Shown: positions 11,143 to 22,031, counted from the stretch's first letter. The stretch is DNA of 64,000 bases from Primulina eburnea (GCF_022965805.1 NC_133101.1:49618342-49682341); one strand, 5' to 3'. Numbers and translations are program-made. The notes: generated by a model from the letters alone, not told the origin.

Positions 11143-11922
11143 CTAGCTGCTGGCAGCCATCTCCTCTAACAGCTCATATCCCTCTTCAGCAGTCTTCCTC
11201 AATAGGTTTTCACATGCAGCAGCATCTATCATAGTACGATTAGGAGTAAGCAAGCCATAATAAAAGGTTTGAACGACTAACCCAAGTGGAAGTTCGTGAT
11301 GAGGACATCTTCGTAATAGATCCTTGAAACGCTCCCATGCCTCATATAAAGATTCCTGCTCAAACTGAGCAAAAGTGGTGATGTCTGCCGGCAGCTTCAT
11401 GGTCTTAGATGGAGGAAAGTATTTGATGAGAAACGCCTTTGCCATATCCTCCCATGTGGTGATCGAACCTACATGAAAACAATTCAACCATGCTTTAGTT
11501 TTATCACGTAGGGAGAAAGGAAATAAACACAACCTAACAACATCATCACAAACTCCATTAAATTTAAAAGTGTCGCTAATTTCGAGAAAATCTACGATGT
11601 GCGTGTTTGGGTCATCTACTGCAGTTCCTCCAAACTGGACTGTGTTCTGAATCATCTGGATTATAGCTGGTTTGATTTCGAAGTGGTTTGCCCGCACAAT
11701 AGGCCTCACAATGCTGGGGCGTGCACCATCCAAAGACGGTTGGGCATACTCCAGCATCGGTATGCGACGTGGCATCTCAACATGTCTAGCATCATGGTGT
11801 TCCTCCTCATGCTCGTGCCTCTCCATTAGTTCTTTCAGTCTCTGCTGCTGTCTCCTCCTCCGGAAATTTCTTTCAATTTCAGGGTCAAACTGCTCAAGCT
11901 CCACGTCAAGTGACTTTGGCAT
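11143..11922 (-). CDS. Gypsy element P Gag capsid domain (open frame ending in a premature stop)
   Basis: A 259-codon frame with ATG at 11922. After a Glu/Arg-rich N-terminus (RRRRQQQRLKEL) comes the retrotransposon Gag capsid domain: DDPNTHIVDFLEISDTFKFN, LCLFPFSLRDKTKAWL, TWEDMAKAFLIKYFPPSKT and ESLYEAWERFKDLLRRCPHHEL. This is the standard plant gypsy Gag pattern that forms virus-like particles. It ends at a stop next to the Ser-Ser of EEMAASS, after which the same frame continues toward the zinc knuckle, so the stop is probably a point mutation. Confidence 0.85.
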   Translation of the reverse strand: MPKSLDVELEQFDPEIERNFRRRRQQQRLKELMERHEHEEEHHDARHVEMPRRIPMLEYAQPSLDGARPSIVRPIVRANHFEIKPAIIQMIQNTVQFGGTAVDDPNTHIVDFLEISDTFKFNGVCDDVVRLCLFPFSLRDKTKAWLNCFHVGSITTWEDMAKAFLIKYFPPSKTMKLPADITTFAQFEQESLYEAWERFKDLLRRCPHHELPLGLVVQTFYYGLLTPNRTMIDAAACENLLRKTAEEGYELLEEMAASS

Positions 11923-12021
11923 GCACTGGACGAGATATCTATAACAGAATATGGAGTGCTAATTTAATAAAATGAAACAATGCTAAAGAAAATGCCTAAA
12001 AATAAAATTGTGAATTAACAG
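11923..12021 (-). other. Leader of gypsy element P
   Basis: A short untranslated region between the primer-binding site and the Gag start. No other signal is seen. Confidence 0.5.
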
Positions 12022-12039
12022 TCCCCAGCAGCGGCGCCA
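12022..12039 (-). other. tRNA-Asp type primer-binding site of P
   Basis: The minus strand reads TGGCGCCGCTGCTGGGGA, starting a few bases inside the 5' LTR. It differs at two positions from the canonical TGGCGCCGTTGCCGGGGA complementary to the 3' end of plant tRNA-Asp, used by Athila-like elements. Confidence 0.88.
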
Positions 12040-12045
12040 AAAACT

Positions 12046-13443
12046 TGATCGACCAAAACTTACACTTTGAAATCCCTAATAAAAATATAGTTTTGTATGC
12101 TCAATAATTAATCGCAAGTGCACGATGTCAAGTAATAGTATAATGTACGTGAGTACGAGTATCTTTCCACTGGAGACTATGTTTGAAAATTATTATTTTC
12201 AGTTATTAAATCTTTAGCAACGAAAATTGGTTGAATGATTTATTACTACTATGATCAAATAAACATGCAAATAAAATTATTTAAGAATTGATTAATGGAA
12301 TATTATATCTAAAATGGTTGATTAAAAATTCAATGAGAAATGAATTTGTTGGGAATTTCGGTTCACCTACCCATCATTAATTAATTAATTCGTTCGATAA
12401 TGATTATATGCTTCTGACAGGATTTCCTATTCAATTGAACACACTCTCTCGAGCTATGCCAAACTAATTTTACTCAATGAAGTAATTAAATGTCTTTAAT
12501 TATTTATCAAGAGTGAAATACATGTCGATCTATAAAATCCCCTAGTTTTCGACCCTTAGGACTATAACTATCGGCGCGTATCCAATTTCATATATCTGTG
12601 TAAATTGTAGATCCACGGATTATACTGCTCGTTCCTATTATAAGTTATTCTCTCGAACTCACTCGCAATATAATTATTAAATTTAGCTACGCTTTAACAA
12701 CACGATAAAACAATAGTATAATCAAGAATAAATCAGAAATCGATATGTAAATTAATTATTATATCAAAGTTTGGGGTAGGATCCCCTTAAATCCCAACAA
12801 ATAATAAAGTTTAGCTAGTAGAATTCATAATGAAAATAAAAGCAACAATTTTTCCAAGATAAACTAAGTTTGAAATACTATATTTGACGAAAATTACGAG
12901 GAACGACGCCCGGAAATATTCGAATCTTCGATCCAAGCGTGAAATCCTCTCCAAAGCTTTTTGGCGGCTCTCCAATGAAGTCTGAATAATCCCTTTTTTC
13001 ATGCCTAGGGTTGTCTCCTTAGCCCTCCACCTTCCAAATTGAACAAGAACCCAAGAATGAAATTTTCCTTTTTTTTACTTGCGCTGGGGCGGTCAAACTT
13101 GACCGCCCGAGCACGACGTCTTCTGTCCTCTTTTTCGGATGCTCTACCTCTCGCGCTGGGGCGGTCAAGTTTGACCGCCCTAGCGCGAGATGTTCTGTTT
13201 TTTTTTTCTTCGGCCTTTCGCGCTGGGGCGGTCAAGCGCGAGGTGTTCTGTCCTCCATTCCATCCTTGGTTAACTTTTCTCCATTCTTCCATCGTTTTGC
13301 TGCACATTAAAATATCTTGGTGAGCGGTGATCATATCCAATAAAATAAGAATAAATAGACATAATGTAGACTCTAAATAACTTAAAAACAATGCAGACTA
13401 TACTCACACAATGTATTAAAACACGTAAATATTACCTCTATAA
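12046..13443 (-). repeat. 5' LTR of gypsy element P
   Basis: The right LTR copy, 1398 bp. It starts TGATCGACC on the plus strand and ends CTCTATAA, where the expected terminal CA has become AA. It matches 1618-3026 throughout. Three hairpins occur at 13078-13242. The duplication ATTTG follows at 13444-13448. Confidence 0.92.
13078..13242. repeat. Three GC-rich hairpin units in the 5' LTR of P
   Basis: The copies lie at 13078-13117, 13150-13189 and 13218-13242. The middle one is a 20+20 inverted repeat with two mismatches. The third has lost 14 bases of its second arm, while in the other LTR the first unit is the shortened one. Confidence 0.88.
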
Positions 13444-13448
13444 ATTTG

Positions 13449-14407
13449 CTGAATCCAAACTGAAAGTTTATTGCTTGGACGAGCTACTGAACTCACACTT
13501 TTGCCAAACAATTGAAAAAGAAGTCTAAACTGAATACATTCATCAAATTGTAAGCAACTGTTCTCAAAATGGTCAAAGCTGCTACCATTGTTCAGGCATT
13601 GGGGAGAAATAATTATTTCTTTTATTAAATTAGAGCCAAAAAATTGGGTCAACTGATTGAGAAGCTCAAAAGCAACTTCATTCCCACAAGTCCAACTGCT
13701 TATAATGATCGAGCTATGCTTACTCAGTTGGACAACGATCTTATTTTTCTGCGATCGCAGATAAAGTTTTGGGAAATGGATCAGGAGTTAGTCAATTATG
13801 AAGGCTTTTCCGAAGATGAAGAAGATGAATCGCCATCTCAGCACAAAGAGCCATCCCTAGAACAAGCTGCTGCTACGATAGTAGAGCCAATTCAGGATGT
13901 GCCACCATCTTCTTCTGCTGCTGATCCCCAACTATACTGGGACACTGACTTGACACTTGCCAATATCGACGAGATCATTCAGTCAGTCGCCCTAGAACTT
14001 CAAACAAATGTGCCTTCAACTGAATCAGTTGATATCCAACAGATCAGGCAGCTACAGATGCTCAAACTGATGTGACCATTCACTCACCTGTTGAGCCTAT
14101 TGTTGACACTGAGAAGGTTCAGCTGCATGTTGACGAACCACAACGGGTTTCAGTTGACCAAAAATCAGAATCACCAGTCACTGACCATCAAACTGAAAAT
14201 ACCACAGATCCGCAACTTGATCAGCAGGACAGTCCATCTGCTGCTCCAAATCAATCTTCTTCTCCTCCTATTCAAGAAGAAGTCAGTGTGCAAGATGTGC
14301 TAGAGCATGCTAAAACAGAGGTTTCTGACCGGACTTTGGTGATATTTAATCAATCTACCTAGGAACAGGAACCAGGGCCGTCTAGACCAGTATCTCCTCA
14401 TCCATCC
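13449..14407 (+). pseudogene. Copia element A, extra 3' ORF, middle part
   Basis: This continues the ORF interrupted at 1617. It begins in frame after the target duplication (LKVYCLDELLNSHFCQTIEK) and meets a stop near 13534. It continues in another frame from about 13632 (KLGQLIEKLKSNFIPTSP, then DQELVNYEGFSEDEEDE) to 14075, and again in a third frame 14072-14362. The latter parts are acidic, Ser/Pro/Gln-rich and low in complexity. Insertion of solo LTR B1 after 14412 separates the last part. Reading-frame decay matches that of the first part. Confidence 0.7.
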
Positions 14408-14412
14408 TCAGA

Positions 14413-17262
14413 TATGAAGGCCCTAAAATCCTCGCTTGAAAAATTTGCGGAAAATTAAAAATTTTCTTTTTAAAAGAAACTTAAATGGCCTCATTCATAA
14501 AATCAACTGATAAATCCAGTTCAATGTTTAAAATATCACAGCGGAAGAAAATAAAGTTGCCAAAAATCACAATTTAAAAATTATCCAACGACTGACAAAA
14601 TGTTTGCGGAATAAAATAACAACTGCTGCACTGAGATCCTCGGGTGCCACTACTGCCGACCAAGCTGGCTCACTGGTCCCCGCCCTCGGCCCTAGCGTCA
14701 TCAGTACCTACAACAATCAAGTCTAGTGAGCCTAAAGACTCAGCATGTATATATCGCAGGTAACAAGTAAAATATGAAGTAAAATATGCATGGGATAAAA
14801 TATCATGTCATGAGGCATGCTGAAAATAATCTGTACTGAGCAATTATAATACGTGCATAACTGAACTGGTAATCACAGTAAAAATGTTTGCTCCTTGGAG
14901 TCCTGTACTGAAATAACTGATAAAATTTTCTGTTGAGATTATGGTCTACGCTTGTGGCCCCTGCACTAAGCTGAACTGATCGGTAACTGGCTACCGGGGA
15001 GTCTGAAACTGAACTGAGCTGGCCGGTCACTGGCGACCGGGTGGTACCAAACTGAACTGATCGTTCACTGGCGACCGTATAAAATAATACTCCCACATAG
15101 TGAACGAACCACAAGCCATATCGCATAAATCTCAAAAATAATCATTTTCTATTTAATGCACGTAAAATAATTAACTGGCATAATGAAAATTCCTGTGTAT
15201 GTTACCAACTGGATTGGATTGGATTGTCCCCAGGCTCGCTGCAACCTAACTGTGTCTTGAAAAATATGCAATGGATAAAACTTGACCAACTATGCAATTT
15301 ACGTTCAAAAGATGCGACTATGATGCCTAATGACTTCGTATTTAACCATGACTCCGAGCCAACCTGAACCGACATTGAACCGACGTATAGTCATGATTAA
15401 AATACGCTGAAAATCATAAAATAATGCTCCTAAAATGATAGGGTAAAAGCCGACCGAGAACTCGAACGAGCCTCCGAACCGACACAGCAACTTGCTGTAA
15501 AATTCCAGCTACTGTAAAATCGTGTATCTTGTGTTGTTTTCGAGACTACTGGCCATTGGGGCGTGAACCACCGACCAGAGACTCTTACCAACATCCCAAG
15601 GAATGATTCGAACCATGGCTAAGGGCCCTAGGCCAGCCACAATCCGCATCACACCATAACTCAACCGAAACTCCAACCGAGAACCAACGTGCATGCGTGT
15701 GTAGTGTTTTGCTTAGATCGATGTCTTGCGTCGTTCCAGTGGCCATTTGATTGACCATGGCAAGATCTAGACATATAGGGGCATGGTATGAACTGTGGCT
15801 AAGGGCTATAGGCCAACCAAGATCCATACCAAGCAACCAAAACTGAAATGCATATGCTGAAATGGGAAGGGGCCGAAGGGACATGGGGGCTGTTCTTGCA
15901 TTTTGATTAAAAACCGATGCACCATGGACCAAGCCACCAAAAGGGCGACTTAGTCATGTCTTAGACATGCTAGGGGAGTGATCTAACCATGGCTATAGGC
16001 CCTTGGGGCAGCCAAGATCAGATCCTTCCTCCTTGCCATCAAAACTGAAATTTCGAAACTCAAATGGACCAAATGAGAAGTTGCTGTCCATTTCTGAATT
16101 TACAGCAACCAGGGGCTTGAACGAACGGACCAATCTGATCCTAATGCATCCTATTACGTGTATAGATGTCGCCTTGGGAGCCTGGAGTCGAACCAATCAC
16201 ATGAAACTCACAAACCAAGAAAAAAGTGAAGCTTGCCAAGGAATATCAAAAATTCTGCATGTGTTGTTTCAAAATGTTTTGATATGGATCTCGATTTTTG
16301 CTTGAATAAACATGATCATGTACTGAAAAATAAATGATAATATGACTTGAATGAGGTTTGAAAGAATCTAGACATGCCTGGTTGCGTTTCGAAATAAAAT
16401 GAACGAAACGACGACGACGCGGCGCGGAGGAGTGGAGCGCTTCTCTACCTTTCCTTGCTCTCGATTTTTCTCTCCTCTTTCTAGCTATGAAACCCACGAA
16501 ATTTCTCTCCAAAATCACTCTGAATTTCGAGACTAAGGGAGGGGGAATGGTGGTTAAGAGGGTGAGGAGAATGGGTGCAAAAATATAGGGAAAATCAAGA
16601 CCAAGTCTCCCCCTTTTTGAATTTTGAATTCTTGTTGCTATCAAATATTGGTGGGGGGAAATATTAGGGGTGCATGACCGATTCTTGCATGTCCAACAAG
16701 GCTTGGATAAGATTGATCATTAATTAAATGGTGCTAGAAAAGAATGAAGAGATTATTCTACTAATTAAATACAAAGAAAGGTCAAAGGTGTTGAGTTGGC
16801 AAGATAATGCTTAGTCATCTAAGGGGCCAAAAATTCATCTATTAAAAGGAGGGGAAATTATTATCTAACTAGTAAATTTATAACCCTTAAAATCCTCACC
16901 AATCCTTTAATTAATTTAGTGAATAAAACCCTTAATTAAGTAACTTAAATGAGCTTATTTCTTATTCACCTCAAGTAACTTAAATAATGCTTTAAACTCC
17001 CTTTTTAACTTAAATGAACTTACTTGCTAGCTAAAATAAAGTCTGGAAATATTTATCGAATCTTAAATTCTATCTCAAAGCTCCAACTCCAGTCCGGCCT
17101 CACTGAAATAACTGAAGTGATAAAAATCAAACTACTGAACTGAAATAATTAATAATTAACTTCAAATAAATGCATTTAAAATACTCATGCAATGAAGTCA
17201 ATTAAATTTAAAAATTTAGAATTATGCATGGCTTATACGTAGACTGATTTACGGGTTCTACA
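14413..17262 (-). mobile_element. Solo gypsy LTR B1
   Basis: 2850 bp, bounded by the 5-bp duplication TCAGA (14408-14412 and 17263-17267). Its ends are related to TGTAGAACCC...GGGCCTTTACA on the minus strand; the left terminal TG is now TA. It is homologous along its length to B2 (36203-39461). No gag or pol frame or primer site is present, so it is best read as a solo LTR of a large-LTR gypsy element. It carries the palindromic TGAGCCTAAAGACTCA motif at 14726-14741 and hairpin minisatellite units at 14972-15078. Confidence 0.85.
14972..15078. repeat. Degenerate minisatellite of small hairpins in B1
   Basis: Units of roughly 40 bases, each with CTGAACTGA followed by an inverted repeat such as CGGTAACTGGCTACCG or CCGGTCACTGGCGACCGG. 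Three units are visible. The same array occurs in B2 with a duplicated unit. Confidence 0.7.
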
Positions 17263-17670
17263 TCAGACATGGATTTAGTCCTTGAAGAGATTCAGGACAT
17301 TCAGCTCAACATGTCAAAAATAATGCAAGAAATAAAGGAGATTCAAAGCACTCAACTTGCTCACTCTCTGAAGCCGAACTCCTCCAGTGAATTTAATTCA
17401 GGGAAACTGAAATCAATTCAAACAGCTGTGACCTCTATCTCCTTTGCGATCGACGAGCTTAGAGGCTTAGCTGAGAGTCTCTCCCTTACTCAAGACTCAA
17501 TCAACAAGAGAATTGAACCTATGGAGACATCTGTCTCAAAGAAAATCGACTTGCTGCAAACTACTGTATTGACTGCTGTCAAAGATATTGGTGCTGATGT
17601 TAGAATTCTATCTCTCAAAGTCGATGTGCTTGACAAAAAGGGGGAAGCAGCTAGATTGATGAAAGAATAA
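17263..17670 (+). pseudogene. Copia element A, extra 3' ORF, C-terminal coiled-coil part
   Basis: After the B1 insertion the frame resumes and ends at TAA 17670, with 133 codons from the first Met (17269). It is a clear heptad-rich segment (MDLVLEEIQDIQLNMSKIMQ and later LRGLAESLSLTQDSINKRIE), predicted coiled coil. It ends VLDKKGEAARLMKE. A related end is visible on the minus strand in element E2 around 28200. This is the likely C-terminus of the 3' ORF. Confidence 0.7.
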
Positions 17671-17831
17671 GAGAGGATTCAACTGAAGAAGCATTTATTG
17701 TCAGTTATTAGCTGAAGATTATTTATTTTCTTTGTACGAATCTGTACACTAGAAAAATTATTTTATCTACAATGATTCAAAGAATTATTTTACGTCAAAT
17801 TAGTTTTGTCAATCAGCAAAAAAGGAGAAAT
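17671..17831 (+). other. 3' untranslated region and polypurine tract of element A
   Basis: The purine tract AAAAAAGGAGAAAT at 17818-17831 directly abuts the LTR, as expected for priming plus-strand DNA synthesis. Confidence 0.75.
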
Positions 17832-18875
17832 TGTTGGAAACTAAATTTCAGTGATTTGACAAAGTAAGCATCAAACTTATTGGAATAACTGATTAAAGCC
17901 AAACGAGCTTAACTAACTAAAATATTGCAACGGTTTCATTTAGCTGAAGATTAATGCGTACCAACTAAATCTTATCCACGTCGAACTGATCAGTTGTAAA
18001 TTGATCAGTTGAAGCAGAATCAAACTGACTGATCAGTTGGGAATTGATCAGTTGAAACAAGCAGTTATGAGTTTTCCAGCAAAGTATCTTTCAGCTGATC
18101 TCTCAGTTGTACACGTCATCAGTTGAGAACGACAACCGACAAATAGTACAACAGGCTGTAACTAGTAGTGGAACGCCGCATTTCAGAGATTGCAGTGTAC
18201 GAATGTCAGAGAATATTGACGTGGCAATCAATGGATATATGGATTCAAATATCATTTAATATTACCGTTGAGAGAGAAGACTATAAATAGGTGAAGAGGG
18301 CAGCTGAGAAAAACAACTCAAACTACTATTCTATTCAAGCTTGTTGTTACTCTGCTAAAATCACCACTCGTGTTCGAATATCAAGAGCTCACTCGTATCA
18401 GATATATCAGTAGCAATCAAGGCTATATTTACGAGCTTGATAGCACTTTGAAATCTTTGTTAGATTCATTCAGTTGTGTTATATTAAGTCACGCACTGTA
18501 AAAGTTATTGTAAACTAAGAGTTTCAGTTTGGCAGTGTTAAGTCCAAACTGAAGTGGGTTAGTACAACATTTGTATTCGATCAAAGTCTTTTAGTGATAA
18601 TACTATCTTCGTGATAGAAGGGGTGACGTAGGAGTTATTCTATTCTCCGAACATCCAGAATCAAATCGTGTGCATTTTATTTCAGTTACTATCTGTTATC
18701 AGTCAATTTACTTCCGCAACTGTTTTTCAGTTAAACTGATTGTTATCGACTGACGAGATACCGAGTGTCAGTTTATCACTAAACTGAACCCATTATTCAA
18801 AAAATATATATAATCTGTGAGTATTTATTCAATCCGCCCTTCTAAACACTTATCACATTCTAACCGATCCTTTCA
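17832..18875 (+). repeat. 3' LTR of copia element A (LTR K)
   Basis: 1044 bp, from TGTTGGAAACTAAATTTCAG to CCGATCCTTTCA. Its left end is next to a polypurine tract. It closely matches E3 (28510-29542) on the other strand and is related to E1. It contains the conserved box GGGGTGACGTAGGAGT with TCTCCGAACATCCA (18618-18657). A TATAAATAGG-like box at about 18281 could be its core promoter. The right flank is the RNase H region of element J. Confidence 0.88.
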
Positions 18876-19166
18876 GTAAGAATCAAGGGGAACCGTATCC
18901 CAATTAGAATACTTCAGAATTATTGGAAGTCTTATGTATATTACGAAGTGTACTCCATCAAACATCGCTCGTGTGGTTAATAAGTTGAGTCAATGCATAA
19001 GTAATCCAAATGAGATTGATTTAAAGGCTTTTACAAGGGTACTTAAATATTTAGGACACACACTGGGGTATGGTTTTGCACTATACTAAATATCATGTGG
19101 TGCTAAAGGATATAGTGATGCATATTGAATTTCTGACACCAAAGACTCCAAATCCATCAGTGGTTA
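18876..19166 (+). pseudogene. Copia element J, RNase H region, first part
   Basis: Translated, this gives a decayed copia end-of-pol segment (QLEYFRIIGSLMYITKCTPS, then VNKLSQCISNP and GYSDAY.ISDTKDSKSISGY). It has frame breaks and stops. It is cut at SGY by insertion L and continues at 21175. The left side is the insertion point of element A. It belongs to a copia lineage other than A. Confidence 0.85.
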
Positions 19167-19446
19167 TGTAACGTTCATAAAATTTGAAGGTCGATGTGAA
19201 TCACATGCATGAAAGTTATCAAATTTCTTATGTATTTTAGTTAAATTATTTTAATGCATGATTGCGACATGAATATGTGTTTATATGACATGGTTCATTA
19301 TGATCACATGTTATATGGCTTTTAGCAGGTCAAGGCTAGGCAGTGTAGGAAGGTTTGGTTGTGGTCTATGAGAGGTTGGTTTGAGCGTGGTCGGGGCTGG
19401 TTGGGCGTGGTATATAGTTTAGCTTCAATAGTCGATTTTGGGATTT

Positions 19447-19590
19447 CTCCCGCAGGGTTGGCGCTGCGGCGCTACCCCTGTGGCACTAGAGCACAGGCGC
19501 TTTGGCGCTGGTAGCGCCGCGCCGCGACGCTGGTACGTGGCACCTATGCGTTTACCAGCACCGCGGCGCTACATTGCCATCGCCTAGGTG
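19447..19590. repeat. GC-rich CpG-dense block in LTR L
   Basis: A run of GCGCTG, GGCGCT and CCGCGCC motifs with partial inverted repeats, in otherwise AT-rich sequence. Possibly part of the LTR promoter or leader. Confidence 0.6.
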
Positions 19591-20584
19591 CTAGTACTAT
19601 ACATGTATTTTTTGAGATTTTGTGGATATTGCTCGTTTTGGGGGTTCCAGTAAGTTACACCGACATGTCTGTGGTTATAGATGGTTTAAGTTGACTCACA
19701 CGGAGTTTGGTTAGATGTCGTTGAACTATGGTTAAATTTAATCAAATCTCAGGTTAATTCAGGTTAAATGGGACTCTGATCTAAGCCTTGAAATGAAATA
19801 TAAAGGTTAATGCAAGGGTTCGGGATACGTTTAAGGAAATGACTAGAAGTATGTTTAAGGAGTTCGATAAGGTTGAGCGGGTCGAGTTAGAAGTCCTAAC
19901 AGTGCCCTGCTAACTTAAAATGCATATAAAAATGTATAGGTTGATATGGAACATTGATTTTTACGTTAATATTAGAAACACGTTACATGATTGGTTTTAA
20001 GAAAATATATGTATATGCATGAATTTTAGAAGTGATGAATACGATGACATGTTTTTGAAGGAGGTGAGTTGGTTGAAACAAATACGAACACTTACATGTT
20101 TAGGCCAAGGTCCAGTGGATGGTTAAAACTATCGATGATGTCTCCGTCGTCGGGTACCACGGTTATATGTAGACGGATCCATCGACTTAGAGCTGATACA
20201 AAATTCAAAACTAATGATCTAAATTCAATAAAGGAAAAGTGAATATGTATATGATGATACGATATGACATGATTTGATATGAATATGTTTATGTTCATGC
20301 TTTTGAAGAACATGAAAGTTATTTTGTTTATAGTACTTTTCACTATTGCATGATATGTATATGTACTTGCTATAACGGTTCAAATGTGTTGAGTCTTTAG
20401 ACTCACTAGGTGTGATTGATGCAGGTAATCTTACGATTGAGAAGACTGGAGGTGTTGAAGACTGAGTAGGCTAAGCTGGGGGTACACGTGAAAACCCGAG
20501 GACCTTGCATTTCTTCCGCATAATATGATTATGAGACATGGGTTAAAGTATTATTTTTAAATATTTTTGAATCTTGTTATACGT

Positions 20585-20934
20585 TGTAGGACCGAGTGCT
20601 TACCGCTTTACCAAAAGCTATATTTAGTGGTAATGGTGCAACTCAAATCTTTTAAACCGCACAGCAGCTCAAGCACCACAGTTCAATCGCTCTACCAAGC
20701 AGGGACAATTATTGCACCCAACAATCTCCCTCCCAATAATTGAACTCCTTGCAATCAATAGGAATCGAACCCGTGACATTGGCTCTGATACCAATTGTAG
20801 GACTGAATGATTACCTCTTTACCAAAAGCTATAGCTAGTGGTAATGGTGCAACTCAAATCTTTTAAACTGCACAGAAGCTCAAGCACCACGGTTCAATCG
20901 CTCTACCAAGCAGGGACAATTATTGCACCCAACC
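20585..20934 (-). mobile_element. TRIM (terminal-repeat retrotransposon in miniature) nested in LTR L
   Basis: Two 139-bp direct repeats (20585-20723 and 20796-20934), each TGTAGGAC...CCCAACA-like on the plus strand, enclose only 72 bases. Read on the minus strand, TGGTATCAGAGCC (about 20781-20793) beside the right repeat is an initiator-tRNA-Met primer site, and GGGAGGGAGAT next to the left repeat is a polypurine tract. The flanks TACGT (20580-20584) and TACAT (20935-20939) are a 5-bp target duplication with one change. The total is 350 bp with no coding capacity, so it needs trans-acting proteins. The repeats are somewhat diverged from each other. Confidence 0.92.
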
Positions 20935-21169
20935 TACATTGTTTATTCATCAGACTTTTGGTATCTGTTCAAGTTTTTTTTTTTTTGAAACAGTAGACTA
21001 GGAGATTGATTTCATTTTAAGATTTAATTAACTGCAGTTATTTTTATTCAGTGATTGGATGACCTTTTAAAATGCATGGTTAACTTATTTTTATGTATAT
21101 GAGTGAGTATTTTTTGTCATACCTTTTAAAAAAAATATTTCAGTAGTATTTTAAAAGCAGACAGTTTCA

Positions 21170-21660
21170 TGTTATGTTTTTATCATTGATGGTGTAGCAG
21201 TCTATTGGAGGTCATCTAAAAAAACCTGCATAGATAGATCCAAAATGAAATCTGTATTCATAGCACAAGATAAAGCCGTAGAAGATGGAGAATGGATTCA
21301 CAATTTCCTGAAAATAATCCTTGTTGGACAAAACTAGTGCATGTGATTATAATACATTGTGAAAATCAATAGGAAACTGCAATAGCACATAATGGTATGT
21401 ATAATGACAAGTCCCGAAATATTTGTTGAAGACACAATATAGTGTGACAATTGATCTCAAATGAAGTTATCACTATTGATTATGTCATATCAAGGGATAA
21501 CTTGGTGGGCCCTTTTATAAAAACATTGTATAGAGTACAATTGTATAGCTTGTCAACATGAATGAGTCTAAAACCTACAAGATAAAGTTTTCATAATGTA
21601 ACCCAAACTTGTTGATTCGAGATCTCAAGATCTTAGTTTAATGGGAAAATTAAATTTTAC
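21170..21660 (+). pseudogene. Copia element J, RNase H region, second part
   Basis: It continues the frame cut at 19166: GVAVYWRSSKKTCIDRSKMK and FIAQDKAVEDGEWIHNFL are degraded forms of the copia RNase H end. The last part decays into the sequence before the 3' LTR. Several stops are present. Confidence 0.8.
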
Positions 21661-22031
21661 GATCTTGAGGTGGCACTTTGGAATTATTCGCTCTCATTTG
21701 TAGGACGAAGAATGTTGGTTCCTACAAATATAGTGAGGGTAATTTTTTACTTTTAGTGGTTTCTTTGCTTCAAAAATTCGGAGTATGTAAGAATATTCTT
21801 AAAAGAATACAACATATAAAAGTGTCAGGACGAGCCATCTTAGTGAAACACTTATGAATCCAAGGCGTGTTTCATGAAATTTGAGAAATTATGTTCACTT
21901 CGTGACCTCATAAATCCGATATTATCCTACTAAGGAAGGTTCTGCCTATTCTAGATACGATAATTTATCGTGTAAAAAATCCATTTCTTAATCATGTGTA
22001 TTCATACAGTCATTTCATCTATGTAGGAGAC
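21661..22031 (+). other. 3' non-coding part of copia element J
   Basis: This lies between the end of RNase H and the putative 3' LTR. A weak purine stretch (GTAGGAGAC, 22023-22031) abuts the putative LTR start. Nothing else was recognised. Confidence 0.45.

Larger units (their letters stand above)
1618..13443 (-). mobile_element. Complete Athila-like Ty3/gypsy retrotransposon P, minus strand
   Basis: Two long direct repeats (1618-3026 and 12046-13443) bound an internal region with gag, protease, RT, RNase H and integrase frames on the minus strand, plus a further ORF after integrase. The insertion is flanked by the 5-bp duplication ATTTG (1613-1617 and 13444-13448). The primer-binding site matches the 3' end of tRNA-Asp with two mismatches, the type used by Athila elements. 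LTR ends on the minus strand are TGATAG and TTGATCA-like. All coding frames carry stops or frameshifts, so it is not autonomous now. It disrupts the 3' ORF of copia element A. Confidence 0.92.
19167..21169 (+). mobile_element. Solo gypsy LTR L with nested TRIM
   Basis: 2003 bp, starting TGTAACGTTC and ending AGTTTCA. It is flanked by GGTTA (19162-19166) and TGTTA (21170-21174), a 5-bp duplication with one difference. It splits the SGYV codons of element J, whose coding resumes exactly after it. It carries a palindromic TGAGTCTTTAGACTCA (20390-20405) shared with B1, B2 and M, and a GC-rich block at 19447-19590. There is no gag or pol. Confidence 0.85.

Noticed and set aside
2654..13242. Regularly spaced palindromes suggesting a CRISPR-like array
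   Set aside because: The units lie in retrotransposon LTRs, spacing is irregular, there are no unique spacers of constant length, and the genome is a plant's.
13005..13391. 128-codon minus-strand frame in the 5' LTR of P
   Set aside because: It reads through the hairpin repeats of the LTR and is disrupted in the other LTR copy.
14413..17262. B1 as a complete non-coding element (LARD) rather than a solo LTR
   Set aside because: No second direct repeat, primer site or polypurine tract was found inside, and B2 is colinear with the same ends.
20781..20793. Possible tRNA-Met gene fragment
   Set aside because: Only the 3' end complement is present, next to a terminal repeat; it is a primer-binding site.
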